From assembly GCA_017893485.1 (NCBI GenBank), contig CM030363.1, positions 115,668,004 to 115,732,003 on the forward strand: DNA of 64,000 bases, given 5' to 3'. The notes beneath the pieces were generated by a model. It saw only the letters and a program-made list of their open reading frames with translations. It was not told the DNA's origin and did not search any database. Source of the DNA: Hemerocallis citrina (lineage: Eukaryota > Streptophyta > Magnoliopsida > Asparagales > Asphodelaceae). Made by a program: the position numbers and the translations under genes. Below, one piece after another: positions 1 through 12,169 of this stretch (position 1 is the stretch's first letter; every line of letters begins with the position of its first letter).

Positions 1-94
1 AAAAATGTTTTTCCCCAATATAAACACAGCCGATACCAAGAGTCGAACCAGCGACCACAGGGAACCCAACCGAAGGCACAAGCCACTAGGCCGA
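1..94 (-). repeat. tRNA-like (SINE-type) fragment
   Basis: Read on the minus strand, 94-79 resembles an RNA polymerase III box A (CCTAGTGGCTTG core) and 49-36 resembles box B (GGTTCGACTCTTGG), about 35 bp apart, which is the geometry of a tRNA-derived promoter. No tRNA cloverleaf could be closed by eye, so a SINE head is more likely than a functional tRNA. The left end lies at the window edge. Confidence 0.4.
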
Positions 95-190
95 ATGCTT
101 CACGCGCTTATAAGAGAGGGCAAGAGCGTTATGTGCTCTCGGCCAACTGATTTATTTTAGAAGTGTTCGGAACAAAAGAATGGTGTCAAC

Positions 191-275
191 GGGATTCGAT
201 CCCTCAACCTTGGAGAATACCCACATATATACTGTAGCGATTAAGAGTGATCCGACCACTCGAGCTATGGGCTCG
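191..275 (-). repeat. second tRNA-like (SINE-type) fragment
   Basis: On the minus strand, 267-256 reads TAGCTCGAGTGG (box A-like) and 209-191 holds a T-arm-like stem-loop with GGGATCGAATCCC. The spacing is longer than in a normal tRNA, and the stretch lies directly beside the first tRNA-like fragment. It is probably a decayed SINE or tRNA-related repeat. The sequence between the two (about 95-190) shows nothing recognisable. Confidence 0.35.
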
Positions 276-297
276 GGTTGTCACTAGTACAATTCGA

Positions 298-1747
298 ATT
301 TCATTTAAATCAATGTTCTCTGTTATTTAAAGTACATCGATGTTCATCAACATCTTACTTCAATTTGCTCTTACTAATATACTGTAAAAATTCCAGATTA
401 ATCATTTCCATTATGAATTCTACTCCAGTATATGAAAATAATTTTCTTAATGATTAAACATATTTTCCCCCAATAATTAACACATTTCTACCATACAATT
501 TAGTTAATTTGATATACTCCTACTAATGCATTCTTTTTCGACATTTTAATTTCACTAAGCTCTACATCAATTTTCTGCTCTTATTCATTTCACAACCATA
601 ACAATTGCATTCTAATTCATTCGTTACAACGTCATAACAAATATTCCATCTTAGCACATAAAGTGACATTGTCAATCTACCAATTTGCACATAATTTTTA
701 ATGTTAATAACGAAGGTTTCTTTACACAATTCATAGCCATAAACATATCGCATACACTTGAATTTTAATAATAGAAACACATACGATTTGCATATCAACG
801 ATTCAATCAATTTAGATCATTTTTCCAATTAAATGTGCACTCGTATTAATCATTTTCATGCATCATTTTTCTATTTAAATCTAGCATGCATTCCTATTTA
901 GAAATATGGAAAATTTACCCACCTTAGTGAAGAAAGTACAACTAGCAACCTCCTAAACGAATGTCCTTGTCATGAGAGCGGTCCTCCTCCTAGATGCGCC
1001 CACCCGAGCTTCAAGAACACCAAAACTGAGAGCCTCCCCTTGTGATGCCGGCCTTCCTTCTTCTTGATGCAACCCCAACTTTTCCCACACACAAACTCAA
1101 TCTTTTACTCACTAAATAAACTACTAGATGATGTATTTAGACTATAGGTTGGAGGAAATAATTTGCACAAGAATACTAGCCAGGGGGGGGGGGGTATTTA
1201 TACTAAAAATCTAGGGAAATGGATGGCTAAGATTGAAGGAGGAGTTAGGAACAAATGGCTATGATTTAAGGAGGAGTTATACTAACCACCCATAATCAAG
1301 TAACCACCACCACCATGATCCCACTCAAATTTTTGGTTTCCCTCCTAAAGCTCCAACCGGCCAATGCTAGGAAGGTGCACTTTGCACGTGTACGTGCATG
1401 CAAATGCCTCCAAAAATTTGTACATTTTATATTTAAAAAAAATCTTTAAATTGTATTCTACATTACAAGTTGTATTTAAAAATAAATTAGCTCATGGGCT
1501 TTAGTTTTGGGCCAAAATAATAATTAAAAAAATAATAAATTAAATTAAATTTGGGCTTTTTAAAAGAAAGGTTTTTTGTCTATTTGAAAGAAGGCTTTGT
1601 ATAAAATAATTAAAAGCACGTGTTTAAAAATCTATACTCATCATAATGAAAATAATCATAACATTTAATTCAACCAAAAATATTGTACGTGCACACTACG
1701 TGCAAAATCAAATATTTTTTCATTAAATGAATAATCGGGGCATTACA
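298..1747 (-). repeat. 3' LTR of Tekay-like Gypsy element (copy 1)
   Basis: This 1.45-kb block recurs almost base for base at 7938-9394. On the minus strand it begins TGTAATGCCCCGAT, a common start for plant Gypsy LTRs, and the inner edge abuts a purine-rich tract (minus strand of 1748-1765). That makes it the 3' LTR of the minus-strand pol at 1843-5015. The outer (left) end lacks a canonical dinucleotide and no target duplication was found, so it may be truncated. A poly-G tract (1184-1193) and short open frames inside it are not genes. Confidence 0.8.
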
Positions 1748-1765
1748 ACACTCCCTCCTTAGAAT
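1748..1765 (-). other. polypurine tract of Tekay-like element
   Basis: The minus strand reads a purine-rich run (AAGGAGGGAGTG core) immediately before the LTR start TGTAATGCC. This is the expected position of the plus-strand primer in LTR retrotransposons and fixes the element's orientation. Confidence 0.6.
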
Positions 1766-1842
1766 AGTTCCGTCCCCGGAACTACAGTCAAGAGCGAGAA
1801 AACAAACACTTACAACAAAAACAAAAAGATACAAAGATACAA

Positions 1843-2328
1843 TCAAGCAAACAGCTCAGGATAATCCTTCAACATCCTCTCCTCAGACTCCCAAGTAGCC
1901 TCTTCAACCAAATGGTTCCTCCAGACTACCTTGACCATCGGTATCGTCTTATTCCTCAAGACTTTTTCTCGATGATCAACAATCTCGACAGGAGACTCGA
2001 TGTAATTCCGATCCAACTGCAAACCTTCCAGCACTTCAGGCAAATGATGACTCAGATCTGGAATATAACCTCTCAGCATAGACACATAAAAGACATTGTG
2101 CACCTGAGATAACTCTTCCGGTAACTCAAGCCGGTAAGCAGTTTTCCCGATCCTTTTCAATATCTTGTACGTGCCTACAAACCTCGAGGCTAACTTTCCG
2201 CCTTTGCCAAATCGAACCACACCTTTACTGAGCGATACTTTCAGAAAGACGAAGTCACCGACCTCAAATTCAAGGTCCCTTCTCCGGTTGTCTGCATAGC
2301 TTTTCTGCCTGCTCTGAGCTTCTACCAA
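1843..2328 (-). pseudogene. Gypsy integrase C-terminus with chromodomain
   Basis: This is the end of a Ty3/Gypsy polyprotein. The first part (FEVGDFVFLKVS... KLASRFVGTYKILKRIG) is the integrase C-terminal GPY/F-type module. The last ~40 residues (IPMVKVVWRNHLVEEATWE) match a chromodomain, which in plant chromoviruses directs insertion towards certain chromatin. The combination points to the Tekay/Del lineage. The frame is open but is separated by a stop from the integrase core to the right, so the polyprotein cannot be made intact. Short gap sequence lies between this and the LTR. Confidence 0.85.
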
Positions 2329-2352
2329 CCTCTTCCTGATCAGATCAATCTT

Positions 2353-3013
2353 CTAAGAAGTTTGCTGCACAAGCTTAGGACCAAACAATTGACGCTCCCC
2401 AACTTCAAACCAACAAACAGGTGTTCTGCACTTCCTGCCATACAAAGCTTCGTACAGCGCCATCCCAATGCTAGCCTGAAAACTGTTGTTGTAGGCAAAC
2501 TCTACCAAAGGTAAATGGCTTTCCCAACTGCCTCCAAAGTCTAGTATACAACACCAAAGCATATCCTCAAGAATACGGTTGACTCTCTCGGTCTGCCCAT
2601 CGGTTTGCGGATGAAAAGCAGTGCTGAAATCCATCTTGGTACCAAAAGCTGTCTGAAGACTCCTCCAGAAATGCGAAGTAAACTGCACATCTCGATCAGA
2701 CACAATAGCTGATGGAACACCATGAAGCCTGACGATCTCGCCAACATACAACTCAGCTAACTTGTCCATCGAAGCAGTGAGTTTCATCGCCAAAAAAGTG
2801 AGCGGACTTGGTCAGTCGATCGACTATAACCCAAATCACATCATTGCCTTTAGGACTCTTAGGCAATCCTGTAATGAAATCCATACTGATGTTATCCCAC
2901 TTCCATTCCGGAATAGGTAACGGCTGTAGTAGACCTCCGGGTCTCTGATTTTTGGCTTTGACTTGCTGACAAACCTCACACTTCGCCACAAATTCAGCCA
3001 CATCCTGCTTCAA
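2353..3013 (-). pseudogene. Gypsy integrase core (split in two frames)
   Basis: Two overlapping minus-strand frames (2753-3013 and 2353-2793) together cover the integrase. The first has the zinc-binding CEVCQ pair and the first catalytic Asp ([12 protein letters not shown]). The second has the second Asp (IVSDRDVQFTSHFW) and the Glu-containing DGQTERVNRILED segment. All three D,D,E residues are visible, but a frameshift near 2790 separates them. Part of the decayed Tekay-like pol. Confidence 0.85.
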
Positions 3014-3022
3014 ACCTGACCA

Positions 3023-4003
3023 TCAGAAATGTTGTTTGTTGTCTTTGTACATCTTAGTACTCCCAGGATGTACCGACAAAAGAGTAGCATGCGCCTCCTG
3101 AAGAATACTCTTTTTCAGGTCCGCCTGATTTGGAACACATAGCCTATCTCCGAACCACAGCGCTCCATCCCTGATTTGAAATCCGGGCAACCTGCCAGCA
3201 CTAACCTGCTCCTTCATCTCCAAGATATCAGCATCAACCTCCTGACTTGCCATGATCCTTCCATTCAAAGTAGGCTGAAGCCTCAACTGAGCTAAAGATG
3301 CTCCCAATTCTTGCAAGACAACTTCAATACCTGCTCGATCCAATTCCTCAATCAGATGCTTTTGAGTTGTAATCAAACTGGCTAAACTGCTCTTGCGACT
3401 AAGTGCATCGGCAACAACATTAGCTTTCCCAGGATGATACTTGATCTCGGGTCGCATGTCCTCGAGCACTTCCAACCATCTCCGCTACCTCAAATTCAGA
3501 TCCTTCTGCTAATATATGTACTTCAAACTCTTGTGGTCTGTGTACATGTTCAATTTCTCACCATACACGTAGTGCCTCCATTGCTTCAGAGCAAAGATAA
3601 TCGCAGCCAAATCCAAATCATGAGTCGGGTAATTCTTCTCATGCGGTTGTAGTTACCTAGACCCATAAGCGATTACTCTTCCCTCTTGCATTAAGACACA
3701 ACCAAGCCCACGATGTGAAGCATCGCTATAAACATCATACTCAACACCTACTCTAGACAAAGCCAAAATAGGTGCAGTAGTCAGTTTCTCTTTCAACTCT
3801 TGAAAGCTTGCCTCACATTGCTCAGTCCACTTGAAGTTCACATTCTTCTTGGTCAGTCCAGTAAGCGGCACGGCTATCTGAGCATAACCTTGAATGAATC
3901 TCCTGTAGTATCCAGTCATTCCAAGAAAACTTCTGACTTCCTTCACTGTAGTAGGCCTTACCCAATCTCTCACTATCTCTATCTTCTGAGGGTCAGTTGC
4001 CAC
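3023..4003 (-). pseudogene. Gypsy RNase H and integrase N-terminus, broken
   Basis: The frame at 3653-4003 continues the reverse transcriptase connection domain (FLGMTGYYRRFI) into RNase H (YSDASHRGLGCVLMQ). Stops near 3656 and around 3485-3515 break the RNase H. The frame at 3023-3475 then resumes with HPGKANVVADALSRK, the usual end of RNase H, and with the His-containing integrase N-terminus. The order matches Gypsy pol (RT, RNase H, integrase) on the minus strand. Several stops mean it is not functional. Confidence 0.82.
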
Positions 4004-4006
4004 TCC

Positions 4007-5015
4007 CTACTTAGAAAGAATGTGACCTAGGAATGCCACTTCAGATTTCCAGAAATCACACTTAGATAACTTGGCATACAACTTCTGCTCTTCCAGCTTC
4101 TTCAAAACTGCTTCCAGATGCTCGGTGTGCTCCTTTTCTGACTTGGAGTACACGAGGATATCGTCGATAAACACCACGACGAAAGAATCAATGAATGGCC
4201 TCAGAACTCTGTTCATCAAATCCATGAAGATTGCGGGTGCATTCGTCACTCCAAATGGCATAACTAAGAATTCGTAATGCCCCTGTCGAGTTCTAAATGC
4301 AGTTTTGTGCACATCTTCAGCTTTCACTCGAACTTGGTGATATCCTGATCGAAGATCTATTTTGGAGAAAACAGCTGCTGCTTGTAGACGATCGAACAAA
4401 TCATCAATTTGGGGAATAGGATACTTATTCTGAACAGTGACCTTATTCAGCTCCCGGTAATCGATACACATTCTCATCGATCCATCCTTCTTCTTTACCA
4501 AAAGCACTGGTGCTCCCCAAGGTGACGCACTAGGTTGAATAAAGCCTTTCTCCAACAGTTCCTCAATTTGCCGTTTCACCTCATCCTGTTCCACTAGAGC
4601 CATCCTATACGGTGCCTTAGAAATGGGTGCACTTCCCGGTTGAACAATGATGCTGAACTCTACATCACGATGCGGGGGTAACCCAGAAAAATCATCCAAG
4701 AACACAATCGGATAGTCCCGAACCACAGGAATCCCTTGCACTTCCACAGGAATTTCTTCCTTGCAGATAGCTGCCACCAGCTTAGAACACTTCTTCTTCC
4801 CTTGGAAAGTGACTTCAGGTCCACCTGGAGCCTTCACTATTACCGTCTTGGTTTTACACTCGATGCTTGCACTGTACACCGACATCCAATCAATGCCAAT
4901 GATAACATCGACTCCTAAGATAGTCAGCTCGATCAGATCAATGCCAAAGATTCGATCTCCAATCACAATCTCACATTCAGCATAATACCGATCTGTAACT
5001 CCTGTTTCCCCGTAT
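4007..5015 (-). pseudogene. Gypsy protease end and reverse transcriptase
   Basis: The minus-strand frame contains the tail of the aspartic protease region ([10 protein letters not shown]) and then a nearly complete reverse transcriptase: [35 protein letters not shown] and the catalytic FIDD (usual YVDD/YIDD). The upstream side ends abruptly near 4995-5015, where homology to a Gypsy protease stops and the terminus of long LTR X begins. The protease catalytic Asp and the whole gag are missing. This is the largest intact pol piece of the Tekay-like element. Confidence 0.85.
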
Positions 5016-5282
5016 TTGAATTTTTATACTGTATTTTCCTCAATTGTACTCTCTCGTCTATTTGAGATCATGTGAATTGTTCAGATTGAATAAAATCATT
5101 ATTTTTGTCTCAACTCAAATTTTGGGTTCTCTTATCAAATTCAGTTGTGTGCCATTTGTATCGTTCTTCATGAAAAATGGACCAATTCTTCTCACTATCT
5201 CTTTAACCCACATTTTAGTGCATTTTGACCATTTCTCCTGTTGGTTTCTATTTGAAACGGATACCCAAAACCCAAAACCCGA

Positions 5283-5300
5283 TACCCTTACTATATAAAC
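5283..5300 (+). promoter_or_regulatory. TATA-like promoter of LTR X
   Basis: The sequence around 5288-5298 reads ACTATATAAACCCC, about 300 bp inside the X terminus. A pyrimidine-rich leader follows. This is where an LTR promoter would be expected at the U3/R boundary. No experimental start is implied. Confidence 0.45.
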
Positions 5301-7224
5301 CCCTCACACTAACCCTTACTGTTATACCCTAACAAACCCGCCGCTGCTTCCCGTATCCCTCTCCTTCTCCCTCGCATCAATCGAAACCAAATCAACTTTT
5401 GCCTCCACCATCATTCTCCATCGAACCCCGCTCACCTCCTCGCCTCCGATCACCCACGGCCTCCAATCATCACCATCGCCTTCAACATCCCCACCTAGTC
5501 GTCGTGCCTCGCCAACCCTGTAACCACCACCGCCATCACCCTCTCGAACCCAACTCCTCCTTTACCCAAACTCTCGACCTCCACCATCCGACCACCTCGA
5601 TGCCATTACCGTCGCCTCTCGTCCCCTCCATTCGCCTCGCCTTCACTCGCACCACCATAGCCCTTGCCGACCTCGTCAACTCCTTCGATCACCATCCCCA
5701 ACCCAATTCTCCATTTCCCAACCACTGTAACCCATCGATTCTCCACCGTCACCTCACCCTTCGACCACTTCTAGACACTCCCGTCGTCGTTCCCATCCCA
5801 CGACCTCCACCATCATCAACTGCACACCCCCGAACCACCACAAGCTCTTCCCCCGCTCGCTCCCCTGTTCGAACCCAGGAAGCAGAGCAGTGCCACCCTC
5901 TGCTTTTCGATGTCGCTTCTCGACATCGCACCGCCGACTCCGCCGTCGTCGTCCTCCTCATCACCGTCGAAGCCATCGCCGCGCCGTCGCTGCAGCACCT
6001 TCTCTCCCTCGCACTCCGTTTCGAAGAAGCGAACGAAGAAGAAGAAGAAAGGAGGAAAAGGCGGGATTCGATCTCGACCATCGGATCGCTTCAAGATCCG
6101 TGCGGTCGAGATCGCTATCCCGTGTTGTGCCCATAGTGAATCCGAGATCCGCTGTCCCGTGTTCGGCCAGATCCGCTGCGCCGAATCCATCTGATTGGCT
6201 GCCACCGCTGTCCCGTGTTTTGCCGCACCAGATCCAGATCGCTGTACGTTGTTCTGGGCTGATCCGGTGTGGGGAAAAACTCGATCTTCGGTAGTTTTTC
6301 GCACACGCTTTTTGAGGACTTCTTCCGGAATTTTTCTACCCAAATTTCTACAGCAAGTGGATCTAGTCATCGTCAAACTAAGGCAAGTATCCTTGTATAT
6401 TTTATTGTTCTAGTACAAGCACCCTTGAAATACTACAAATAGTTAGATTGTGACTCCTCTTTGAAATATCGTTGTGGATCAACATTGAACCTCCAAATTG
6501 AAAATTCTAAGAGTCACAAAATTTCCTTGTATTTAAATTATAATTATTGGACTCTTTTACCCTTGGACACATGAAAACATAGACATATGAATTTAGGAGC
6601 CCCAAATTTGTAGATGCATGTCACATTTAATTTTTGACGAACTTGCAACTACTATAACGTGAAAAACATTATTATTTGCTGTTTGACCTCCATTATCATG
6701 TATTGATGCCACATAATGACTTAGACGCCAAATGACATTTTCCCATGTAACCTACGCTAGTAAATTATTACTACGAGATGCTGTCCTGAATTTCCATTCG
6801 CTGTTTCGACCCCCTTATCATTTGAATCTGGGCCCGAGCCCTGAATAGAAATTGTAGATCTGGATGTGTAGATGTCGATAACTTCCGAAAGTTCTGAATT
6901 CGGAGTTACGGTCTAGGATTTGTGGCAGTTTTTCTGTAGCTGTGTCGGTGGACGCAGATTTGCAAAATTGCTGCACACAATTACTTTGCGCATTAATTTA
7001 GCTGTGTAAACAGCGAGAGTTTGACACAAAATTTTATATGTAGTTGCTGGACACCCTATAGGACATCCCCAATTTTTCTTAGAATTAATTTATATTATTT
7101 CAACCCTGTTTCACATGTATAAATACAAGTACACAATTCTGCCAGAACAAATGTAACAAGCCGGAGTTTGAGGGAAGGACTATAGAGTGGACAATATAGG
7201 TAAGTGTACTCGGAAGGGGACCCG

Positions 7225-7770
7225 TGTTTCCCAAAGTTGTATGTTAAATGGAACTAAGTGCCACGTAGAACTAAGTGCTGCGTCATGGTGACGGGGGCCA
7301 CCTCTAGAGCCCATTACAAGGTTATATGATATATTTACGATCACATGGAACTAAGTGTCACGTAAAACTAAGTGCCACGTTATGGTGATGGGGGCCACCT
7401 CTAGAGCCTACGGGGGCCACCTCTAGAGCCCATGGTTGATCACCTGCTTGTTTGATGCCTGAGTACACTGCCCTATGGACTCCATTACTAGGTCTAAACG
7501 CAACTGATTTGACTGTAGCAACCATGTAGTAAAAAGATGGATGCATGTCGTGCTACCTAGATAGTAATCACACAAGACTTGAACTTAATACCTGATACAT
7601 GATTATCCTGTTGCCTGATTATCCTGTTACCTGATTATCCTGTTACCTGATTACCTGGTTACCTGATATCTGATACATGAAACTTGAACATGACACCTGT
7701 AACTTGAAATATGAAACTTGATACGTGAAACCTGACACATGAAACATGATACTTGATGCTAGTTACCCCT
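7225..7770 (+). repeat. short tandem repeats inside LTR X
   Basis: At 7255-7435 the units GGAACTAAGTGCCACGT and GGGGGCCACCTCTAGAGCC recur several times. At 7590-7770 there is a run of ACCTGATTATCCTGTT and ATGAAACTTGA-type units. Both sets are imperfect. They resemble the internal tandem arrays often seen in long LTRs. Confidence 0.6.
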
Positions 7771-7937
7771 ACAGGTTCACCTGTCATATGATTTACCATT
7801 AACAGTTGTTAACTAGCCTGTTTATTAGGATGTCCCTCTTGTCAGCTAGTTCTTGTTCTTTCCACTACTTCTTATAACTCTGCTATATTCTTGATTCCTG
7901 TTCCCCATACTTGTACTCGTTTTTACTCGTTTTTACT

Positions 7938-9394
7938 ATTTCATTTAAATCAATATTCTCTGTTATTTAAAATACATCGATGTTCATCAACATCTTACTT
8001 CAATTTGCTCTTACTAATATACTGTAATAATTCCAGATTAATCATTTCCATTATGAATTCTACTCCAGTATATGAAAATAATTTTCTTAATGATTAAACA
8101 TGTTTTCCCCCAATAATTAACACATTTCTACCATACAATTTGGTTAATTTGATATACTCCTACTAATGCATTCTTTTTCGACATTTTAATTTCACTAAGC
8201 TCTACATCAATTTTCTGCTCTTATTCATTTCAAAACCATAACAATTGCATTCTAATTCATTCGTTACAACGTCATAACAAATATTCCATCTTAGGACATA
8301 AAGCGACATTGTTAATCTACCAATTTGCACATAATTTTTAATGTTAATAACGAAGGTTTCTTTACACAATTCATAGCCATAAACATATCGCATACACTTG
8401 AATTTTAATAATAGAAACACATACAATTGCATATCAACGATTCAATCAATTTAGATCATTTTTCCAATTAAATGTTCACTCGTATTAATCATTTTCATGC
8501 ATCATTTTTCTAATTAAATCTAGCATGCATTCCTATTTAGAAATAGAGAAAATTTACCCACCTTAGTGAAGAAAGTACAACTAGCAACCTCCTAAACGAA
8601 TGTCCTTGCCACGAGAGCGGTTCTCCTCCTAGATGCGCGCACCCGAGCTTCAAGAACACCAAAACTGAGAGCCTCCCCTTGTGATGCCGGCCTTCCTTCT
8701 TCTTGATGCAACCCCAACTTTTCCCACACACAAACTCAATCTTTTACTCACTAAATAAACTACTAGATGATGTATTTAGACTATAGGTTTGAGGAAATAA
8801 TTTGCACAAGAATACTAGCCATGGGGGGGGGGGTATTTATACTAAAAATCTAGGGAAATGGATGGCTAAGATTGAAGGAGGAGTTAGGAACAAATGGCTA
8901 TGATTTAAGGAGGAGTTATACTAACCACCCATAATCAAGTAACCACCACCACCATGATCCCACTCAAATTTTTTGTTTCCCTCCTAAAGTTCCAACCGGC
9001 CAATGCTAGGAAGGTGCACTTTGCATGTGTACGTGCAATGCACGTGCATGCAAATGCCTCCAAAAATTTGTACATTTTATATAAAAAAAATCTTTAAATT
9101 GTATTCTACATTACAAGTTATATTTAAAAATAAATTAGCTCATGGGCTTTAGTTTTGGGCCAAAATAATAATTAAAAAATAATTAATTAAATTAAATTTG
9201 GGATTTTTAAAAGAAAGGCTTTTTGTCTATTTGAAAGAAGGCTTTGTATAAAATAATTAAAAGCACGTATTTAAAAATCTATACTCATCATAATGAAAAT
9301 AATCATAACATTTAATTCAACCAAAAATATTGTACGTGCACACTACGTGCAAAATCAAATAATTTTTCATTAAATGAAAAATCGGGGCATTACA
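7938..9394 (-). repeat. Tekay-type LTR (copy 2)
   Basis: This is a near-identical copy of 298-1747, ending in the same CGGGGCATTACA. It could be the 5' LTR of the Tekay-like element, but no gag or recognisable primer-binding site lies on its inner side. The sequences on both sides read better as the interrupted LTR X. The flanking pentamers TACTA and TAATA differ by one base, so a solo LTR inserted in X is plausible. It contains a poly-G tract near 8823-8832. Confidence 0.7.
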
Positions 9395-9979
9395 TAATAA
9401 ACTGTATTTCTTGCTCGATCCTGACATCACTCATTACATGCATGATTTACTGTAGACATTTGATAATATTGTCTACTCCTTGCTTTGTTCTTTGTCTTTG
9501 ACCATGTTCTTTTTCCTTGATATTCATGCTTTCCTATTACCCTTTATTTTCTCTACTTGCCGCTCACGACTTGCTCTAAGGGCACTCTTTTCTTTCTTTT
9601 TAGATCAAGATTTTACAGGTGCTGAAAGATCTATTCCTGAAGGAATTGGTGAGCAACGTTTCTAAAGATGGATCCAGTCTCCGCTGCTTAGTTTTTACTT
9701 GTTGCTATTTATTTTCTGAATATTATTATAACTTGTACTTTGTTTTGGGTTCTATGACCTATAGTTTGTTTTGATCCCGGCTGTTGGATATTTATACTGT
9801 TGGATTATTTTATTTATTATTGGAATTTATCTTTGTTTCATGTGGTTATATTTTCCTGCGTGGTTATACTTTGTTGTTCTTATTGCTGAGTTAGTCTGGT
9901 ACAGCTTATGGATGGTGTTTACATCATTTGCTGGGCCTACGTTACGTACTCGTGTTCCGTATTTTGGAAAGCGGGGCGT

Positions 9980-10858
9980 GACAAGGACCTCTATCAAGAT
10001 GGTCCATTCTAGACTTTGGAGGGACGAGGAGGCAAGCTTAGAGAGAGCGTCCGCCTGTGCGTTTTCCTCTCGAGGAACCCACTAGAGTTGAACATCTTCG
10101 AATAAGGCTAGAAGCTCCCTAACCTTTGCCAAGTACTTGGCCATACGCTCGTCCCTTGCCTCGTATTCCCCTGACACTTGGTTGACGACTAATTGCGAAT
10201 CACTGAAGACTCTGACCCGCTTGGCCCTGGCTTTGTGAGCCATGCAGAGCCCCACTATGAGGGCCTCATACTCTGCTTCGTTGTTCGATGTCGGCAAGTT
10301 CAAGCAGAGGGAGTATTGGAGGACGAAAGCGTCTAGGCCAGTCAAGATAATACTAGCCCCACTTCCGTCGGCACAAGAAGATCCATCCACATAAACGGTC
10401 CAAACCAAGGGGTCGGCAGATGACTCGCAAGGGTCGGGGATGGTGCTCTCCACAATGAACTCGGCCAGAGCTGGGGCCTTGATCGCTGTTCTTGGCTGGT
10501 AGCTGATGTCATGTTGGCTCAGCTCAATAGACAATTTCATCAGGCACCCGGAGCTCTCAGGCTTGTGGAGAACCTGCTTGAGCGGTTGGTCGGTAAGGAC
10601 GACCACCAAATGAGATTGGAAGTAGGGGCAGAGCTTTCGGGCTGCTATAACTAAGGCAAGAGCCATCTTCTCCAGCTTCGGGTAACGGAGTTCGGCATCC
10701 CGAAGAACCTTACTCACATAATATATGGGCCTCTACATTCTATCCTCTTCTCTTACAAGGACCGCGCTGAGGGTTTGTTCCGAAGCGGTGACATATAGGT
10801 AGAGGACCTCTCCAAGCGTTGGTTTGCTCAAGAGGGGGGGTTAGCTAAGTATGCCTTG
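9980..10858 (-). pseudogene. Tat-like Gypsy RNase H region
   Basis: The frame at 10082-10717 holds the polymerase-type RNase H end (VSKVLRDAELRYPKLEK) followed by a second RNase H of the kind found in Tat/Ogre elements (YVDGSSCADGSGA, NNEAEYEALIVGL, FSDSQLVVNQVSGEY). It continues across a stop to WVPREENAQADALSKLAS up to 9980, where the terminus of X cuts it. Upstream, codons for LYVTASEQTLSAVLVREED run to the target duplication at 10854. A stop and a frameshift break it. It belongs with the RT at 14777-15719. Confidence 0.85.
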
Positions 10859-11569
10859 TGTAGCGCCCCGAATTTTCAATATGATATCTTAGAAATACGT
10901 GGCACAATTCCTAGCATTAGCTTCAATTGCAATAGTAAACACAGTCTAAAAACACAGATAATTTTTATTTCAACTTTTATTACAATAATTATTTACAAAC
11001 ACAGTGGAAATACAAAACATCTTGAATTACAAACTTTTTCTTTTACAACACTTTCTATTATAAATTACACAAGCTCTATTATCTTTCTAGCACAAGTATC
11101 CAAATCCCAAGCTACAAGCACCTACCTGTAAAACATGAGGCTAAAGATAACCGTAACCCCCAAAACTATAGGGGTCAGCCATAACGATGTGAGTGACATA
11201 AAAATAAAACAACAAAAGTAAAACATGAAACATGGAATCATAAACAACATGTAATAAAGACGAGAGTAAATGAAATGAGAAATAACAATAAGTAAAACAT
11301 GAAAACATCAAGGAATACAAGATAGTAAATAGTAATACACGAAAACATCAAGTGAATCTAGACTAAGTGTCAAGTGTAGGAAAAATAGGAAAACACAAGC
11401 ATAAAACCAAGTCAAGAAAACACAATCTCTGTATGCTGACTCTCTAATGCATACTTGTCGGATTCTATGCATTTCATAGTACATAGGTCCGGTGCAAGCC
11501 CTTAACGACCTCCACTTTATAGGGTTAAACCCCTCGTTATGCAACTAATCCTACTACGGTGATGGAAAA

Positions 11570-11830
11570 CAAGATCCAGAATACTCCGCGAATAGGCACT
11601 ACGGCTCTCGACGCGCAAGCATCATATAAGATAGCTTAAAAACCGGAGAATCATCTTCCTGCCGTGTACCCCACGAATAGGCTTGCAAGGCTCTCGACAT
11701 GCAGATACACCAGGTACATTCCGTGAATAGGCCTACCGACCCTCAACACGCGAATGCACCCTGCATGCTCCGTGAATAGGCCTGCAGACTCTCGACACGC
11801 GAATATACAAATGTCCTCTCGAGACAGAAC
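11570..11830. repeat. ~60-bp tandem repeat inside Y
   Basis: Four imperfect units share a CGAATAGGC block, then a GACTCTCGACACGCGAAT-like block, then a short variable part. Periodicity is about 60 bp. It lies in the U5 half of Y, in a place comparable to the tandem repeats of LTR X. Confidence 0.7.
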
Positions 11831-12169
11831 ACAACAAACAGTCCTGGAACGCATCCGTTGGACTAACAAAACCATGAGCCTATACTTACGTTTTTCAAGT
11901 TCCATCGCATCTCCACTAGTGCCTATCCTTAAGTTGGTTATTATTAAAAGAACATAAAAATTCTCATCTCTAGAGTTAGTATATTCTGCCGGACTTAGTT
12001 TCACAACAACAACCCCAAGACCCAACTGGTCTAAATCAACAAATCTCAATTGCCGGTTTACAGGACTCCCACTCAACTCTTAGAGATTCTCAACTCAACC
12101 ATCAACTCCAAATAAATCTTTCATTATAATCTCTTCATTTTATTTCATTGTTAACTACTGAGAAATAAA

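Larger units (their letters stand above)
4995..9979 (+). repeat. long LTR 'X' (plus strand), split by a Tekay-type LTR
   Basis: The block starts TGTAACTCCTG with CCCCGTATTT shortly after, and ends CGGGGCGTGACA, the same terminal design as element Y at 10859-14776. A TATA-like CTATATAAAC sits near 5290, followed by a GC-rich leader of low-complexity Pro/His/Ser codons. Tandem repeats occur at about 7225-7440 and 7590-7770. The Tekay-type LTR at 7938-9394 interrupts it, leaving about 3.5 kb of X itself. The left flank is Tekay pol and the right flank is Tat pol, and the 5-bp flanks differ, so X is not a simple insertion. I infer a recombined solo LTR. Confidence 0.5.

Noticed and set aside
5399..6136. 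245-codon plus-strand frame rich in Pro, His, Ser and Arg, with overlapping frames on both strands
   Set aside because: It is GC-rich low-complexity sequence after a TATA-like box inside LTR X. Several frames are open at once and no domain is recognisable.
562..8432. Matching small minus-strand frames at 562-810 and 8202-8432
   Set aside because: Both lie inside the two Tekay-type LTR copies, so they match because the LTRs do. They do not look like a gene family.
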